Positions 36,501 through 51,500 of a stretch of 64,000 nucleotides of DNA are shown here, in pieces. The DNA lies in NCBI GenBank assembly GCA_032622095.1, contig CP136068.1, positions 47,922,443 to 47,986,442 of the forward strand, given 5' to 3'. The DNA comes from Siphonodentalium dalli (taxonomy: Eukaryota > Mollusca > Scaphopoda > Gadilida > Siphonodentaliidae). The stretch's first letter is position 1; each line of letters opens with the position of its first letter. A model generated the notes under the pieces. That model saw nothing but the letters and a program-made list of their open reading frames with translations, had not been told where the DNA came from and ran no database searches. A program made the position numbers and the translations under genes.

Positions 36501-39500
36501 TATGCTATGTATGGAGCTGATCGAACAATAATACGATGATATGCTATGTATGGAACTGCTTGAACAATAATACAATGATATGCTATCTATGGCGCTGCTT
36601 GAACAATAATACGATGATATGCTATCTATGGCGCTGCTTGAACAATAATACGATGATATGCTATCTATGGAGCTGCTTGAACAATAATACAATGATATGC
36701 TATCTATGGCGCTGCTCGAACAATAATACGATGATATGCCATGTATGGCGCTGCTTGAACAATAATACGATGATATGCTATGTATGACGCTGCTCGAACA
36801 ATAATAAGATGATATGCTATGTATGGAGCTGATCGAACAATAATACGATGATATGCTATGTATGACGCTGCTCGAACAATAATACGATGATATGCTATCT
36901 ATGGCGCTGCTTGAACAATAATACGATGATATGCTATGTATGGAGCTGCTCGAACAATAATACGATGATATGCTATGTATGGAGCTGCTTGAATAATAAT
37001 ACGATGATATGCTATGTATGGATCTGCTCGAACAATAATACGATGATATGATATCTATGGCGCTGCTTGAACAATAATACGATGATATGCTATGTATGGA
37101 GCTGCTCGAACAATAATACGATGATATGATATGTATGGCGCTGTTCGAACAATAATACGATGGTATGCTATGTATGGCGCTGCTCGAACAATAATACGAT
37201 GGTATGCTATGTATGGCGCTGCTTGAACAATAATACGATGATATGCTATGTATGGAGCTGCTAGAACAATAATACGATGATATGCTATGTATAGAGCTGC
37301 TTGAACAATAATACGATGATATGCTATGTATGGCGCTGCTTGAACAATAATACGATGATATGCTATGTATGGCGCTGCTTGAACAATAATACGATGATAT
37401 GCTATGTATGGCGCTGCTTGAACAATAATACGATGATATGCTATGTATGGCGCTGCTGGAACAATAATAAGATGATATGCTATGTATGGAGCTGATCGAA
37501 CAATAATACGATGATATGCTATGTATGGCGCTGCTTGAACAATAATACGATGATATGCTATGTATGGAGCTGCTTGAACAATAATACGATGATATGCTAT
37601 GTATGTCGCTGCTTGAACAATAATACGATGATATGCTATGTATGGCGCTGCTTGAACAATAATACGATGATATGCTATGTATGGCACTGCTTGAACAATA
37701 ATACGATGATATGCTATGTATGGCGCTGCTTGAACAATAATACGATGATATGCTATGTATGACGCTGCTCGAACAATAATAAGATGATATGCTATGTATG
37801 GAGCTGATCGAACAATAATACGATGATATGCTATGTATGACGCTGCTCGAACAATAATACGATGATATGCTATCTATGGCGCTGCTTGAACAATAATACG
37901 ATGATATGCTATGTATGGAGCTGCTCGAACAATAATACGATGATATGCTATGTATGGAGCTGCTTGAATAATAATACGATGATATGCTATGTATGGATCT
38001 GCTCGAACAATAATACGATGATATGATATCTATGGCGCTGCTTGAACAATAATACGATGATATGCTATGTATGGAGCTGCTCGAACAATAATACGATGAT
38101 ATGATATGTATGGCGCTGTTCGAACAATAATACGATGGTATGCTATGTATGGCGCTGCTCGAACAATAATACGATGGTATGCTATGTATGGCGCTGCTTG
38201 AACAATAATACGATGATATGCTATGTATGGAGCTGCTAGAACAATAATACGATGATATGCTATGTATAGAGCTGCTTGAACAATAATACGATGATATGCT
38301 ATGTATGGCGCTGCTTGAACAATAATACGATGATATGCTATGTATGGCGCTGCTTGAACAATAATACGATGATATGCTATGTATGGCGCTGCTTGAACAA
38401 TAATACGATGATATGCTATGTATGGCGCTGCTGGAACAATAATAAGATGATATGCTATGTATGGAGCTGATCGAACAATAATACGATGATATGCTATGTA
38501 TGGCGCTGCTTGAACAATAATACGATGATATGCTATGTATGGAGCTGCTTGAACAATAATACGATGATATGCTATGTATGTCGCTGCTTGAACAATAATA
38601 CGATGATATGCTATGTATGGCGCTGCTTGAACAATAATACGATGATATGCTATGTATGGCACTGCTTGAACAATAATACGATGATATGCTATGTATGGCG
38701 CTGCTTGAACAATAATACGATGATATGCTATGTATGGCGCTTCTTGAACAATAATACGATGATATGCTATCTATGGCGCTGCTTGAACAATAATACGATG
38801 ATATGTTATGTATGGCTCTGCTTGAACAATAATACGATGATATGCTATGTATTGCGCTGCTTGAACTATAATACGATGATATACTATGTATGGAGCTGCT
38901 CGAACAATAATGCGATGATATGCTATGTATACTTGGCGCTGCTTGAACAATAATACCATGATATGCTATGTGTGGAGCTGCTCGAACAATACTACGATGA
39001 TATGCTATGTATGGAGCTGTTCGAACAATAATACGATGATATGCTATGGATGGCTCTGCTTGAACAATAATACGATGATATGCTATGTATGGCTCTGCTT
39101 TAACAATAATAAGATGATATGCTACGTATGGCGCTGCTTGAATAATAATACGATGATATGCTATGTATGGCGCTGCTGGAACAATAATAAGATGATATGC
39201 TATGTATGGAGCTGATCGAACAATAATACGATGATATGCTATCTATGGCGCTGCTTGAACAATAATACGATGATATGCTATGTATGGCGCTGCTTGAACA
39301 ATAATACGATGATATGCTATCTATGGAGCTGCTTGAACAATAATACGATGATATGCTATGTATGGAGCTGCTTGAATAATAATACGATGATATGATATCT
39401 ATGGCGCTGCTTGAACAATAATACGATGATATGCTATGTATGGCGCTGCTTGAACAATAATACGATGATATGCTATCTATGGAGCTGCTTGAACAATAAT

Positions 39501-42500
39501 ACGATGATATGCTATGTATGGAGCTGCTTGAATAATAATACGATGATATGCTATCTATGGCGCTGCTTGAACAATAATACGATGATATGCTATGTATGGA
39601 GCTGCTTGAACAATAATACAATGATATGCTATCTATGGCGCTGCTTGAACAATAATACGATGATATGCTATCTATGGCGCTGCTTGAACAATAATACGAT
39701 GATATGCTATCTATGGAGCTGCTTGAACAATAATACAATGATATGCTATCTATGGCGCTGCTCGAACAATAATACGATGATATGCCATGTATGGCGCTGC
39801 TTGAACAATAATACGATGATATGCTATGTATGACGCTGCTCGAACAATAATAAGATGATATGCTATGTATGGAGCTGATCGAACAATAATACGATGATAT
39901 GCTATGTATGACGCTGCTCGAACAATAATACGATGATATGCTATCTATGGCGCTGCTTGAACAATAATACGATGATATGCTATGTATGGAGCTGCTCGAA
40001 CAATAATACGATGATATGCTATGTATGGAGCTGCTTGAATAATAATACGATGATATGCTATGTATGGAGCTGCTCGAACAATAATACGATGATATGCTAT
40101 CTATGGCGCTGCTTGAACAATAATACGATGATATGCTATGTATGGAGCTGCTCGAACAATAATACGATGATATGCTATGTATGGCGCTGTTCGAACAATA
40201 ATACGATGGTATGCTATGTATGGCGCTGCTCGAACAATAATACGATGGTATGCTATGTATGGCGCTGCTTGAACAATAATACGATGATATGCTATGTATG
40301 GAGCTGCTTTATCAATAATACGATGATATGCTATGTATGTCGCTGCTTGAACAATAATACGATGATATGCTATGTATGGCGCTGCTTGATCAATAATACG
40401 ATGATATGCTATGTATGGCGCTGCTTGAACAATAATACGATGATATGCTATGTATGGAGCTGCTTGAACAATAATACGATGATATGCTATGTATGTCGCT
40501 GCTTGAACAATAATACGATGATATGCTATGTATGGCGCTGCTTGAACAATAATACGATGATATGCTATGTATGGCACTGCTTGAACAATAATACGATGAT
40601 ATGCTATGTATGGCGCTGCTTGAACAATAATACGATGATATGCTATGTATGGCGCTTCTTGAACAATAATACAATGATATGCTATGTATGGAGCTGCTCG
40701 AACAATAATACGATGATATGCTATGTATGGCGCTGCTTGAACAATAATACGATGATATGCTATCTATGGCGCTGCTCGAACAATAATGCGATGATATGCT
40801 ATCTATGGCGCTGCTTGAACAATAATACGATGATATGCTATGTATGGAGCTGCTCGAACAATAATACGATGATATGCTATGTATGGCGCTGTTCGAACAA
40901 TAATACGATGGTATGCTATGTATGGCGCTGCTCGAACAATAATACGATGGTATGCTATGTATGGCGCTGCTTGAACAATAATACGATGATATGCTATGTA
41001 TGGAGCTGCTTGAACAATAATACGATGATATGCTATGTATAGAGCTGCTTGAACAATAATACGATGATATGCTATGTATGGCGCTGCTTGAACAATAATA
41101 CGATGATATGCTATGTATGGCGCTGCTTGAACAATAATACGATGATATGCTATGTATGGCGCTGCTTGAACAATAATACGATGATATGCTATGTATGGAG
41201 CTGCTTGAACAATAATACGATGATATGCTATGTATAGAGCTGCTTGAACAATAATACGATGATATGCTATGTATGGCGCTGCTTGAACAATAATACGATG
41301 ATATGCTATGTATGGAGCTGCTTGAATAATAATACGATGATATGATATCTATGGCGCTGCTTGAACAATAATACGATGATATGCTATGTATGGCGCTGCT
41401 TGAACAATAATACGATGATATGCTATCTATGGAGCTGCTTGAACAATAATACGATGATATGCTATGTATGGAGCTGCTTGAATAATAATACGATGATATG
41501 CTATCTATGGCGCTGCTTGAACAATAATACGATGATATGCTATGTATGGAGCTGCTTGAACAATAATACAATGATATGCTATCTATGGCGCTGCTTGAAC
41601 AATAATACGATGATATGCTATCTATGGCGCTGCTTGAACAATAATACGATGATATGCTATCTATGGAGCTGCTTGAACAATAATACAATGATATGCTATC
41701 TATGGCGCTGCTCGAACAATAATACGATGATATGCCATGTATGGCGCTGCTTGAACAATAATACGATGATATGCTATGTATGACGCTGCTCGAACAATAA
41801 TAAGATGATATGCTATGTATGGAGCTGATCGAACAATAATACGATGATATGCTATGTATGACGCTGCTCGAACAATAATACGATGATATGCTATCTATGG
41901 CGCTGCTTGAACAATAATACGATGATATGCTATGTATGGAGCTGCTCGAACAATAATACGATGATATGCTATGTATGGAGCTGCTTGAATAATAATACGA
42001 TGATATGCTATGTATGGAGCTGCTCGAACAATAATACGATGATATGCTATCTATGGCGCTGCTTGAACAATAATACGATGATATGCTATGTATGGAGCTG
42101 CTCGAACAATAATACGATGATATGCTATGTATGGCGCTGTTCGAACAATAATACGATGGTATGCTATGTATGGCGCTGCTCGAACAATAATACGATGGTA
42201 TGCTATGTATGGCGCTGCTTGAACAATAATACGATGATATGCTATGTATGGAGCTGCTTTATCAATAATACGATGATATGCTATGTATGTCGCTGCTTGA
42301 ACAATAATACGATGATATGCTATGTATGGCGCTGCTTGATCAATAATACGATGATATGCTATGTATGGCGCTGCTTGAACAATAATACGATGATATGCTA
42401 TGTATGGAGCTGCTTGAACAATAATACGATGATATGCTATGTATGTCGCTGCTTGAACAATAATACGATGATATGCTATGTATGGCGCTGCTTGAACAAT

Positions 42501-45500
42501 AATACGATGATATGCTATGTATGGCACTGCTTGAACAATAATACGATGATATGCTATGTATGGCGCTGCTTGAACAATAATACGATGATATGCTATGTAT
42601 GGCGCTTCTTGAACAATAATACGATGATATGATATCTATGGCGCTGCTTGAACAATAATACGATGATATGTTATGTATGGCTCTGCTTGAACAATAATAC
42701 GATGATATGCTATCTATGGCGCTGCTCGAACAATAATGCGATGATATGCTATGTATGGCGCTTCTTGAACAATAATACAATGATATGCTATGTATGGAGC
42801 TGCTCGAACAATAATACGATGATATGCTATGTATGGCGCTGCTTGAACAATAATACGATGATATGCTATCTATGGCGCTGCTCGAACAATAATGCGATGA
42901 TATGCTATCTATGGCGCTGCTTGAACAATAATACGATGATATGCTATGTATGGAGCTGCTCGAACAATAATACGATGATATGCTATGTATGGCGATGTTC
43001 GAACAATAATACGATGGTATGCTATGTATGGCGCTGCTCGAACAATAATACGATGGTATGCTATGTATGGCGCTGCTTGAACAATAATACGATGATATGC
43101 TATGTATGGAGCTGCTTGAACAATAATACGATGATATGCTATGTATAGAGCTGCTTGAACAATAATACGATGATATGCTATGTATGGCGCTGCTTGAACA
43201 ATAATACGATGATATGCTATGTATGGCGCTGCTTGAACAATAATACGATGATATGCTATGTATGGCGCTGCTTGAACAATAATACGATGATATGCTATGT
43301 ATGGAGCTGCTTGAACAATAATACGATGATATGCTATGTATAGAGCTGCTTGAACAATAATACGATGATATGATATGTATGGCGCTGCTTGAACAATAAT
43401 ACGATGATATGCTATGTATGGCGCTGCTTGAACAATAATACGATGATATGCTATGTATGGCGCTGCTTGAACAATAATACGATGATATGCTATGTATGGA
43501 GCTGCTTGAACAATAATACGACGATATGCTATGTATGGCTCTGCTCGAACAATAATACGATGATATGCTATGTATGGAGCTGCTTGAACAATAATACGAT
43601 GATATGCTATGTATGGAGCTGCTTGAACAATAATACGATGATATGCTATGTATGGCGCTGCTTGAACAATAATACGATGATATGCTATCTATGGCGCTGC
43701 TCGAACAATAATGCGATGATATGCTATGTATGGCGCTGCTCGAACAATAATACGATGATATGCTATGTATGGCGCTGCTCGAACAATAATACGATGATAT
43801 GCTATGTATGGAGCTGCTTGAACAATAATACGATGGTATGCTATGTATGGCGCTGCTCGAACAATAATACGATGATATGCTATGTATTGCGCTGCTCGAA
43901 CAATAATACGATGGTATGCTATGTATGAAGCTGCTTGAACAATAATACCATGATATGCTATGTGTGGAGCTGTTCGAACAATAATACGATGATATGCTAT
44001 GTATGGCTCTGCTCGAACAATAATACAATGATATGCTATGTATGGAGCTGCTTGAACAATAATACAATGATATGCTATGTATTGCGCTGCTTGAACTATA
44101 ATACGATGATATACTATGTATGGAGCTGCTCGAACAATAATGCGATGATATGCTATGTATACTTGGCGCTGCTTGAACAATAATACCATGATATGCTATG
44201 TGTGGAGCTGCTCGAACAATACTACGATGATATGCTATGTATGGAGCTGTTCGAACAATAATACGATGATATGCTATGTATGGCTCTGCTCGAACAATAA
44301 TACAATGATATGCTATGTATGGAGCTGCTTGAACAATAATACAATGATATGCTATGTATGGCACTGCTTGAACTATAACACGATGATATGCTATGTATGG
44401 CGCTGCTTGAACAATAATACGATGATATGCTATGTATGGAGCTGCTCGAACAATACTACGATGATATGCTATGTATGGCGCTGCTTGAACAATAATACAA
44501 TGATATGCTATGTATGGCGCTGCTTGAACAATAATACGATGGTATGCTATGTATGGCACTGCTTGAACAATAATACAATGATATGCTATGTATGGCGCTG
44601 TTCGAACAATAATGCGATGATATGCTATGTATACTTGGCGCTGCTTGAACAATAAGACGATGATATGCTATGTGTGGCGCTGCTCGAACAATAATACGAT
44701 TATATGCTATGTATGGCGCTGCTTGAACAATAATAAGATGATATGCTATGTATGGCGCTGCTTGAACAATAATACGATGATATGCTATGTATGGCGCTGC
44801 TCGAATAATATTTCTTCTGATATGCCTACAGTGCACAAATTTTGGCAATAATATGGCGGGAAGACCAGTAACATATATCTTGGGCACGCCAAATTTTGAG
44901 TGATACAATTATATTTACAAACGCTCTTGTGTATTACACTATATCATTTTTGGCCACGGTGACTGCTCTGCTGCCAATGGGTTCGGGCCTGCGTTTCATA
45001 TGCCCACACAGGACAACATAATAGGAACCAACGTCACCCACTTTTGACATAGATGGCTACATGTAGTATATAAACTAACTTGGGCGTGTTTTGTATGCGC
45101 AGCCATAGTATAATCTATCGATTGTCCACAGGGTTAATTTACAGTGGAAATGCTACAATATCCACACTGCAGATATATTTAAGAAAACATAATTCAACTG
45201 AGTTTGTATAAATTAATAAGGAAAACGCTACCAAATATATTCGCGGTTCGCACAATGAGTCAAACGGCCAGCGTTTACCATTCGAACACACTCAACTTAA
45301 TTTAGTTTCTTCAATGAAATAACTTATTGGGATAACATATCGAATTGTGACTTGATTACCAAGGGAATGTAAACACCTTGGAACAAACGTCGCACTACCG
45401 ACGAATCGAATTCAATTATTTGAATTAGATTCGTCGGTAGTGCGACGTTTGTTGCAAATAAATGCGAGTAGACGCACTACCGACGAAGAATGCGTGTGGA

Positions 45501-48500
45501 CAACACGAATTTAATTGCTGATGCGTCTGAGATCCGTGTTTGAAACAAACGTCGCATCACCGTCGACTCGAATTTAATTCGGAGACATGCAAACGAGCTG
45601 CATAATGATATGCTAATGAGGGAATTCCAATTGAAACTGGAAAACACCAACGAGCATGACGTAATTTGGTGGTATTTGAATTCGAGTCGACGAAAGTGCG
45701 ACGTTTGTTTCAAATTAAATGCGAGTATAGACACACTCAATAAATATTTATTCCGTTTGGTTATACACGCTATACTGTGCGTGGACGTGGGCAAATTTAA
45801 CATCAACGATGGGTTGAAATTGTTCTTGTAATTTGATTTTCCAGCAATGAATTATTGGGGAATTTGTTGTTTTTAGACCAACATTTGCATATTTTCCTAC
45901 TTTTGGTCCAACATTTTGACTGAAATGGCCTGCATGTGTCCTGGTCCCTCATGGCCCCCGTGACCAGCCAAAAAAACTGCTAATTATTTTTCTATGCTTC
46001 TGTTCAAAATTATGAACTTAAATGGTCATCAGTTGGAAATTTTCCAACCTTCGTGGGGGTGTCAGGTTGGAAATTGTCAGCACTTGGAAAGCTTGAGGCC
46101 AGTCTAATGCTATAGATTTTTGCGGTTTTCATGTTCAAAGTTTTCTCCCGCTGTGTCAAACTATGATCGGATTTTCAGGTTCAGATCTCTGATTTTTCTT
46201 CTACTGGCAGTACAGCACCATGGTCCGCCCAGTGCATGATCACAAGTCTACTGATCCATTCAGAATAGGCTATTATCCAGGCATGTGAAGGAACAGCCAA
46301 GGGGGTGCAAATTGAATTACGCAAATTTATTAGCCCCCCCCCAACCGAGACCCTATAGCCGTACGTCCCTGCCCGCCATGGTTATTTTACCACGTGGTTT
46401 TAGATAGGCATACTGACGCAATATATAGTGATATAGCGCGTTGACCTCAACTTGCTATTAAATTGTTAAAACGGTACAACGTTTTCGTATAAAAAATAAA
46501 CTGGACCTGATTCTTTCAGACAAGTTCAAAGCAAAATACCACCTAAAGAATCATGTCTGACCTAAAATATGTATCAAATACCTACGAAATAGCGATATAA
46601 AACCATTAATTTCCACTCCTCAGAATAGTAACATTAATTTCGTCGCTTGGAAGTCAAAAGCCACATTTTCTCACTAAATTTTACGTTTTAGAATTGATAT
46701 AAAACTTCCTATTTTAGCCGTTTTGACGAAAACCCTTATGAACGCTTTATGCCATTTTAAGAAATCATTTAGATTCGTCTAGAATTAAATGCGACGTTTG
46801 TTTCAACAGACGAATTATGAATTAAACTCGAGTCTAATTCAAATTGAATTAGATTCGTCGGTAGTGCGACGTTTGTTCCAAGGGTAATTGTCAGAAAATG
46901 AAAGCGACCCTGGGATGAAACAAATGAGTGCATAACTGTTATGTAGCGTAACTACGTGTTACCACTTTGTATTGTTGTTCTAGTACTGTTTAATGAACTA
47001 ACAATAATTAATAGTGATTCGCATTTATTCCGTCGCAAATAGTCGTATTTCATTTCCTATGTATTGCACGCTACTTGTGTCATTTCACTCAACGTTGTCT
47101 TATCAAAGTAATCATCAGTCGTAATATAATAAATTATTCTAGAAAACCCAGTTCACATTCTGCATATTCACCCGGTTATTATTAAATCATCAACTATTGT
47201 TCATCGTATTAACATACTTTATCGGCAAAGTATTTCTGCCTATACATGTTTCGTGTCTAAGCAACGGTTGAATTTCGGGGTGGTTTCATATTGGATTGGT
47301 TTTCGTGTCGCTTTTCGGGTTGCGTTTGTGGTGCATCATGGAAAAGGGTCGGAATGTGTAAACAAATCCAACCCGATCACGTGCGTACCCCAACGGTTCA
47401 GTACATAACGCTTGTCTCTTAAAGGCCAAATTGGGGATATCGAGAATGTCACCCCTGCGTTTGGTTGTTGGTTATTAATTGGCTGATTGCCTAATTGATT
47501 GATTGATTGATTGATGTAATTTAGCTGCGTGTGGTCATACTTGGGCCTTTTGGTTATCTTATACTCAGTTAAATAAAACAAATTTTAGTTTAATTTTAGC
47601 TCATACTGAAAGAGACCAAAAAGAGGCGTTGGGGATACTATATCTTCACCATATATGTATCACGATTTGTATGTGGACCCATAATGATAGTCCTACGAGG
47701 GTTTCTGGGCTCCACATATCTAGATACCATGCTGAGACACAAACTGCAGAGTAGTCAAGATAAAGATCAAATAATCTACATATACATTTCCGGTAGCGTC
47801 GAGGTTTGATGCAATATTATCCACGCCACCGGGATTTTATTATTACAAAACCCCGGCTCGTGTTATAGGTATTTACTCCCTACTCAGAACTGTCGATTGC
47901 GATAACGTTTTAAGATTTATTATTGAATATAACGTTTACAATGTCCGTAATGTAGCAAAACAAAATTACATTTACACAATATCGGACATGTATAGAAACT
48001 CAAAAACAGACAACATAAGACCCTTTTCACAACAATAATGGAAATAAATCTCACAGGGCGCTTAAGGGGGGGATTTAAGAGGAACTTCAGCCCATGAATT
48101 TGACGACAACGGCTATCAAGGCAAACTCACATTAATGCACAACTGAACCAAGAGACGGAATATTCTTCTGGACAACCAGTAAACATACCTTGGTATTTAT
48201 ACCCTGTCCACACTCTATTCCAGCATGTGTAACTACAACACTGCCGTCACAGTTATATATAGTAACAAGTACGTCATAGAAACATCTATTCCATCTGATG
48301 CCAAATTTCATTGGAACAACACTCAGTCCTTTTTTCGTCCACCTGTTGTTCTGGAATGGAAAGTTGTGATCTAATTGAGTTTGGCTTGGTTTGAATGATT
48401 GGTGTTTACCGTTGTTTAAATCGCTAAGCCTTATCACGCCGTTGTCCGTTTTGCGGGTGGACAAAAGACCACACAGAAGGTACTCTTTTTCCGAGGAATC

Positions 48501-51500
48501 AATTCACTGCGGGTTGAAACCAATGCCCCGGAAAGCAACTGACAAACTTGCCCAGATACACGAATCTGATTAGTCTCCCTTAGCGTGGATATCAAACCCG
48601 CGCTTTTCGGGGTTCGAACCAGCTTCGTCAGCGCTGGACGGCATTATTATGACAGCGTAATGCACTGAGCACTATAACGACTGGACCACCTGGGCCCAGG
48701 CTTAATTGGGCAATCCATGAATCCATGTATATGCCAGAAATTAGCATACTATTAGCTATATCCATCTGAACAACATAATTCAACCCATTCGTAGCAGTAT
48801 TGCTTTGTATTGCTTACATTGTAGCTAGATGCGTCCAGGTGGGCCAGTCGGTAGAGTGCAGGATAGGATAGGATAATTTTATTTACAATACACACACATG
48901 GAAAGTACAATTACAAATAAATATAATATTAATAGACTATACATGTATATTGCTAGGGGTGATATTATCATGGCTGACTGTCTTCCTATCACCCCTGGAT
49001 GTGGTGACAGATTATATGATGAAGATGGCCTAATTAATTTGATTTCTTTTTAGGGTACGTTTATCGTGCATGCACATTACAATATGCCGTGGCAGGCCGT
49101 CGAGTTCTGGCGAAGCTGGTTCGAACCACGAAAAGCGTGAATTTGCGATCCAAGCTAAATGAAGGTAACCATATTCGTGTATCTGGGCAAGTTTGAATTT
49201 TGCTTTCCATGAGTCGGTGGTTTCTGCACGCAGTGGAGCGATTTCCCTTTGAAATTAACCCTCTGTGTGGTCTGTCCTCCACCAGCAAAAATGTGATATG
49301 GCCTGGATGCTGACACGGCGTTACTAGTATATCAACTAAAGGCACCATGATTGGAGGTTATCATCGTTTCATATCATGACGTTGTCCGATAGTCTTTCAT
49401 TTTGTAAGTTAATGTATATATAGTTGCCGTCAGGATCAGTGATTGCTTTATTTATCGTGTATGTAGGAGATGTATTTATCGTGATGTAGGAGAATTTGAT
49501 TTCATGTCCCGTTTCTTGTTTCCACAGGTTTTTTTTTTTCATTTTGTAGAGTGGAATGTGTATACAAAAGACACTTACATGTATGTCATATTGTTTTCGG
49601 TATATATTTAAACAATCTCTACTGTTGATGTTGTCTGAAGCCATTATCTGCAGTTTGCTGTCCCTATATTAATGACCATGATGATTTATAACATTTGAAT
49701 TGGCATTGAGTTAAAATAAACATACTGCATTTTATCGTTTTATCCCTAAACCTTGCTGCAAATATATGATGTTGACAGTGTTTCAGTGTTGTCCGGTGTT
49801 GTTCATTTGCATCGGAATATGAATTTGTTAGCTCTGGAAGATAACGTTCTGCATTTACGCAATGAATAGTCTGTTCGTCCTCTATTCATAATAAATCCAT
49901 TGCGCGTGCACGCGTTCGCGATAATTGATGACAGAGGCAGAGCATATCAGTGATTTTTAAAAATATACTGGACGCCCAGCTGTGGCATCTGCGCTATGAC
50001 TATGATTAGCAATCGAACATATAAAACTATATGTATTTCAAAGCCGGACAAAAGTCAGAGCGACTTACGTCCGAGAAATATATGATATGATGACATGATA
50101 TGACACGTCAATAACCATTATATCGGCCTGTGTGTTGGTGCGATTGGTAAGATATGCTCCAGATGGACCTAAAAATTTACATTCCAGATAAATCCGTATA
50201 GCAGGCTCGGTAAGTTGCTAGTTGGTTATTCGACTTATTTCCCAGCATGTTATCGTAAAACCGAGCACAATAATGGCTTATTTCATATTGAAATAGTCCC
50301 GTATAGGGTTGTTTTAATAACAAAGGTTACACTCAAATAGAGCGTATTTGAAGTTTAAAATAAAGCCAATATGAACTTTTTTCGCGCAATTACAAAACAA
50401 GCCTGTTATGTGCGTATTTTCCCGAGAGCATGATGTATGTTTTTCGAACTTGCCTGATTGTATGTAGTTATCTGTGATTGTCTTTTCGTGATGTCAGCAG
50501 AGGTGACCAGCTGTTGCATCAGTGTGGATATGTTACAGTATGTCAGTGGCATGTTTGTAGTCGGGGTCGTCTGGAATATTAAACAAACAAAATTAAATAT
50601 GTGTTGATTACTCCCAAGGGGGACTGACCATGGTCAACATAGAACATTATAATGACGCAATGAAAATAAAAAAGGTAATATATTTAACATGCAAATAACC
50701 AAAATGGGCCCCTCGACTAAAAGAGACCCCCATTGTCGATGATCCAATGTACCGAACATATGATGATAAGTTCCTGACAAAAACATAACAAATTCCTAAC
50801 CCATTGTTAAGGACTCAAACAAACAGAAAATCGCCATGGAGACAGGTACTGTCATCCAGAAAACCATATATATAATGTATTACTGTGATTATGACATTAC
50901 TAGCACGCGTTGCCCAGGTTAAAATGATATGAAACCCTCTGATGTGGACAGTTGGTGAGACTGGATAATACATTTGGACAAAGTGTTATATGCATTTGTA
51001 TAAATTGTATATGCAAATGGCATTAGAAAACGTCATGTCTAATACATGGATTATACGTTGTGGCTTACCTTGTCGGAGTGATTGTCATTTTTGTTTCGCG
51101 ATTAATTCGTCCCACCAATAAAGAGGAATGTATCTACTTGTAACTGAGCGTACGTCAGACTTCTTGTTTTTAAATGTGTTTTATTGGGATCGAAACATGG
51201 ACATTGGTTAGCAAAAAATAAAAGACGACAACCGGGTTTTGCACAGAGATGTATACATCAATCTAGTGGGTTAGACTAATATTTTTGAGGAAACCTGGTT
51301 ATCATATCTACTTGAATATACAGGTGTTTTAAATAAATGTCCAGGTGATCCTCTGTTCATTGTGCTACAGTGTCTACATATTCTCAGTTTAAAATAAATG
51401 TTGCTATATAGCAGCAACATGTGTGCAACACAAAGCGATATTGTAAGTTTGGCTATGAGTTGTTATAGGAAAGAAATCCTCTCTATCGCGAAGATGTACC

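Larger units (their letters stand above)
35113..44811. repeat. 39-bp satellite array, about 248 monomers, in the largest intron
   Basis: A head-to-tail array of a 39-bp unit; on the plus strand each unit contains CAATAATACGATGATATGCT followed by ATGTATGGCGCTGCTTGAA with a few variable positions (GCG/GAG/CTC before CTGCT, CTT/CTC, CTATG/CTATC). Since 39 is 13 codons, frames lacking stops run for hundreds of residues on both strands (repeating [13 protein letters not shown] on plus, [13 protein letters not shown] on minus). These are not supported as genes: no start context, no other domain, and both strands behave alike. Three units carry a 4-bp insertion (near 38930, 44157, 44629). The array fills most of intron 17-18 of the aldehyde oxidase-like gene. 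Confidence 0.97.

Noticed and set aside
35113-44811. CRISPR-like reading of the regular repeats
   Set aside because: There are no unique spacers between repeats, and the host is clearly an animal with split genes; this is a satellite.
35117-44908. Long open frames (up to 770 residues) on both strands in the 39-bp array
   Set aside because: They follow from a 13-codon repeat unit without stops, occur on both strands at once and have no domain or start context.
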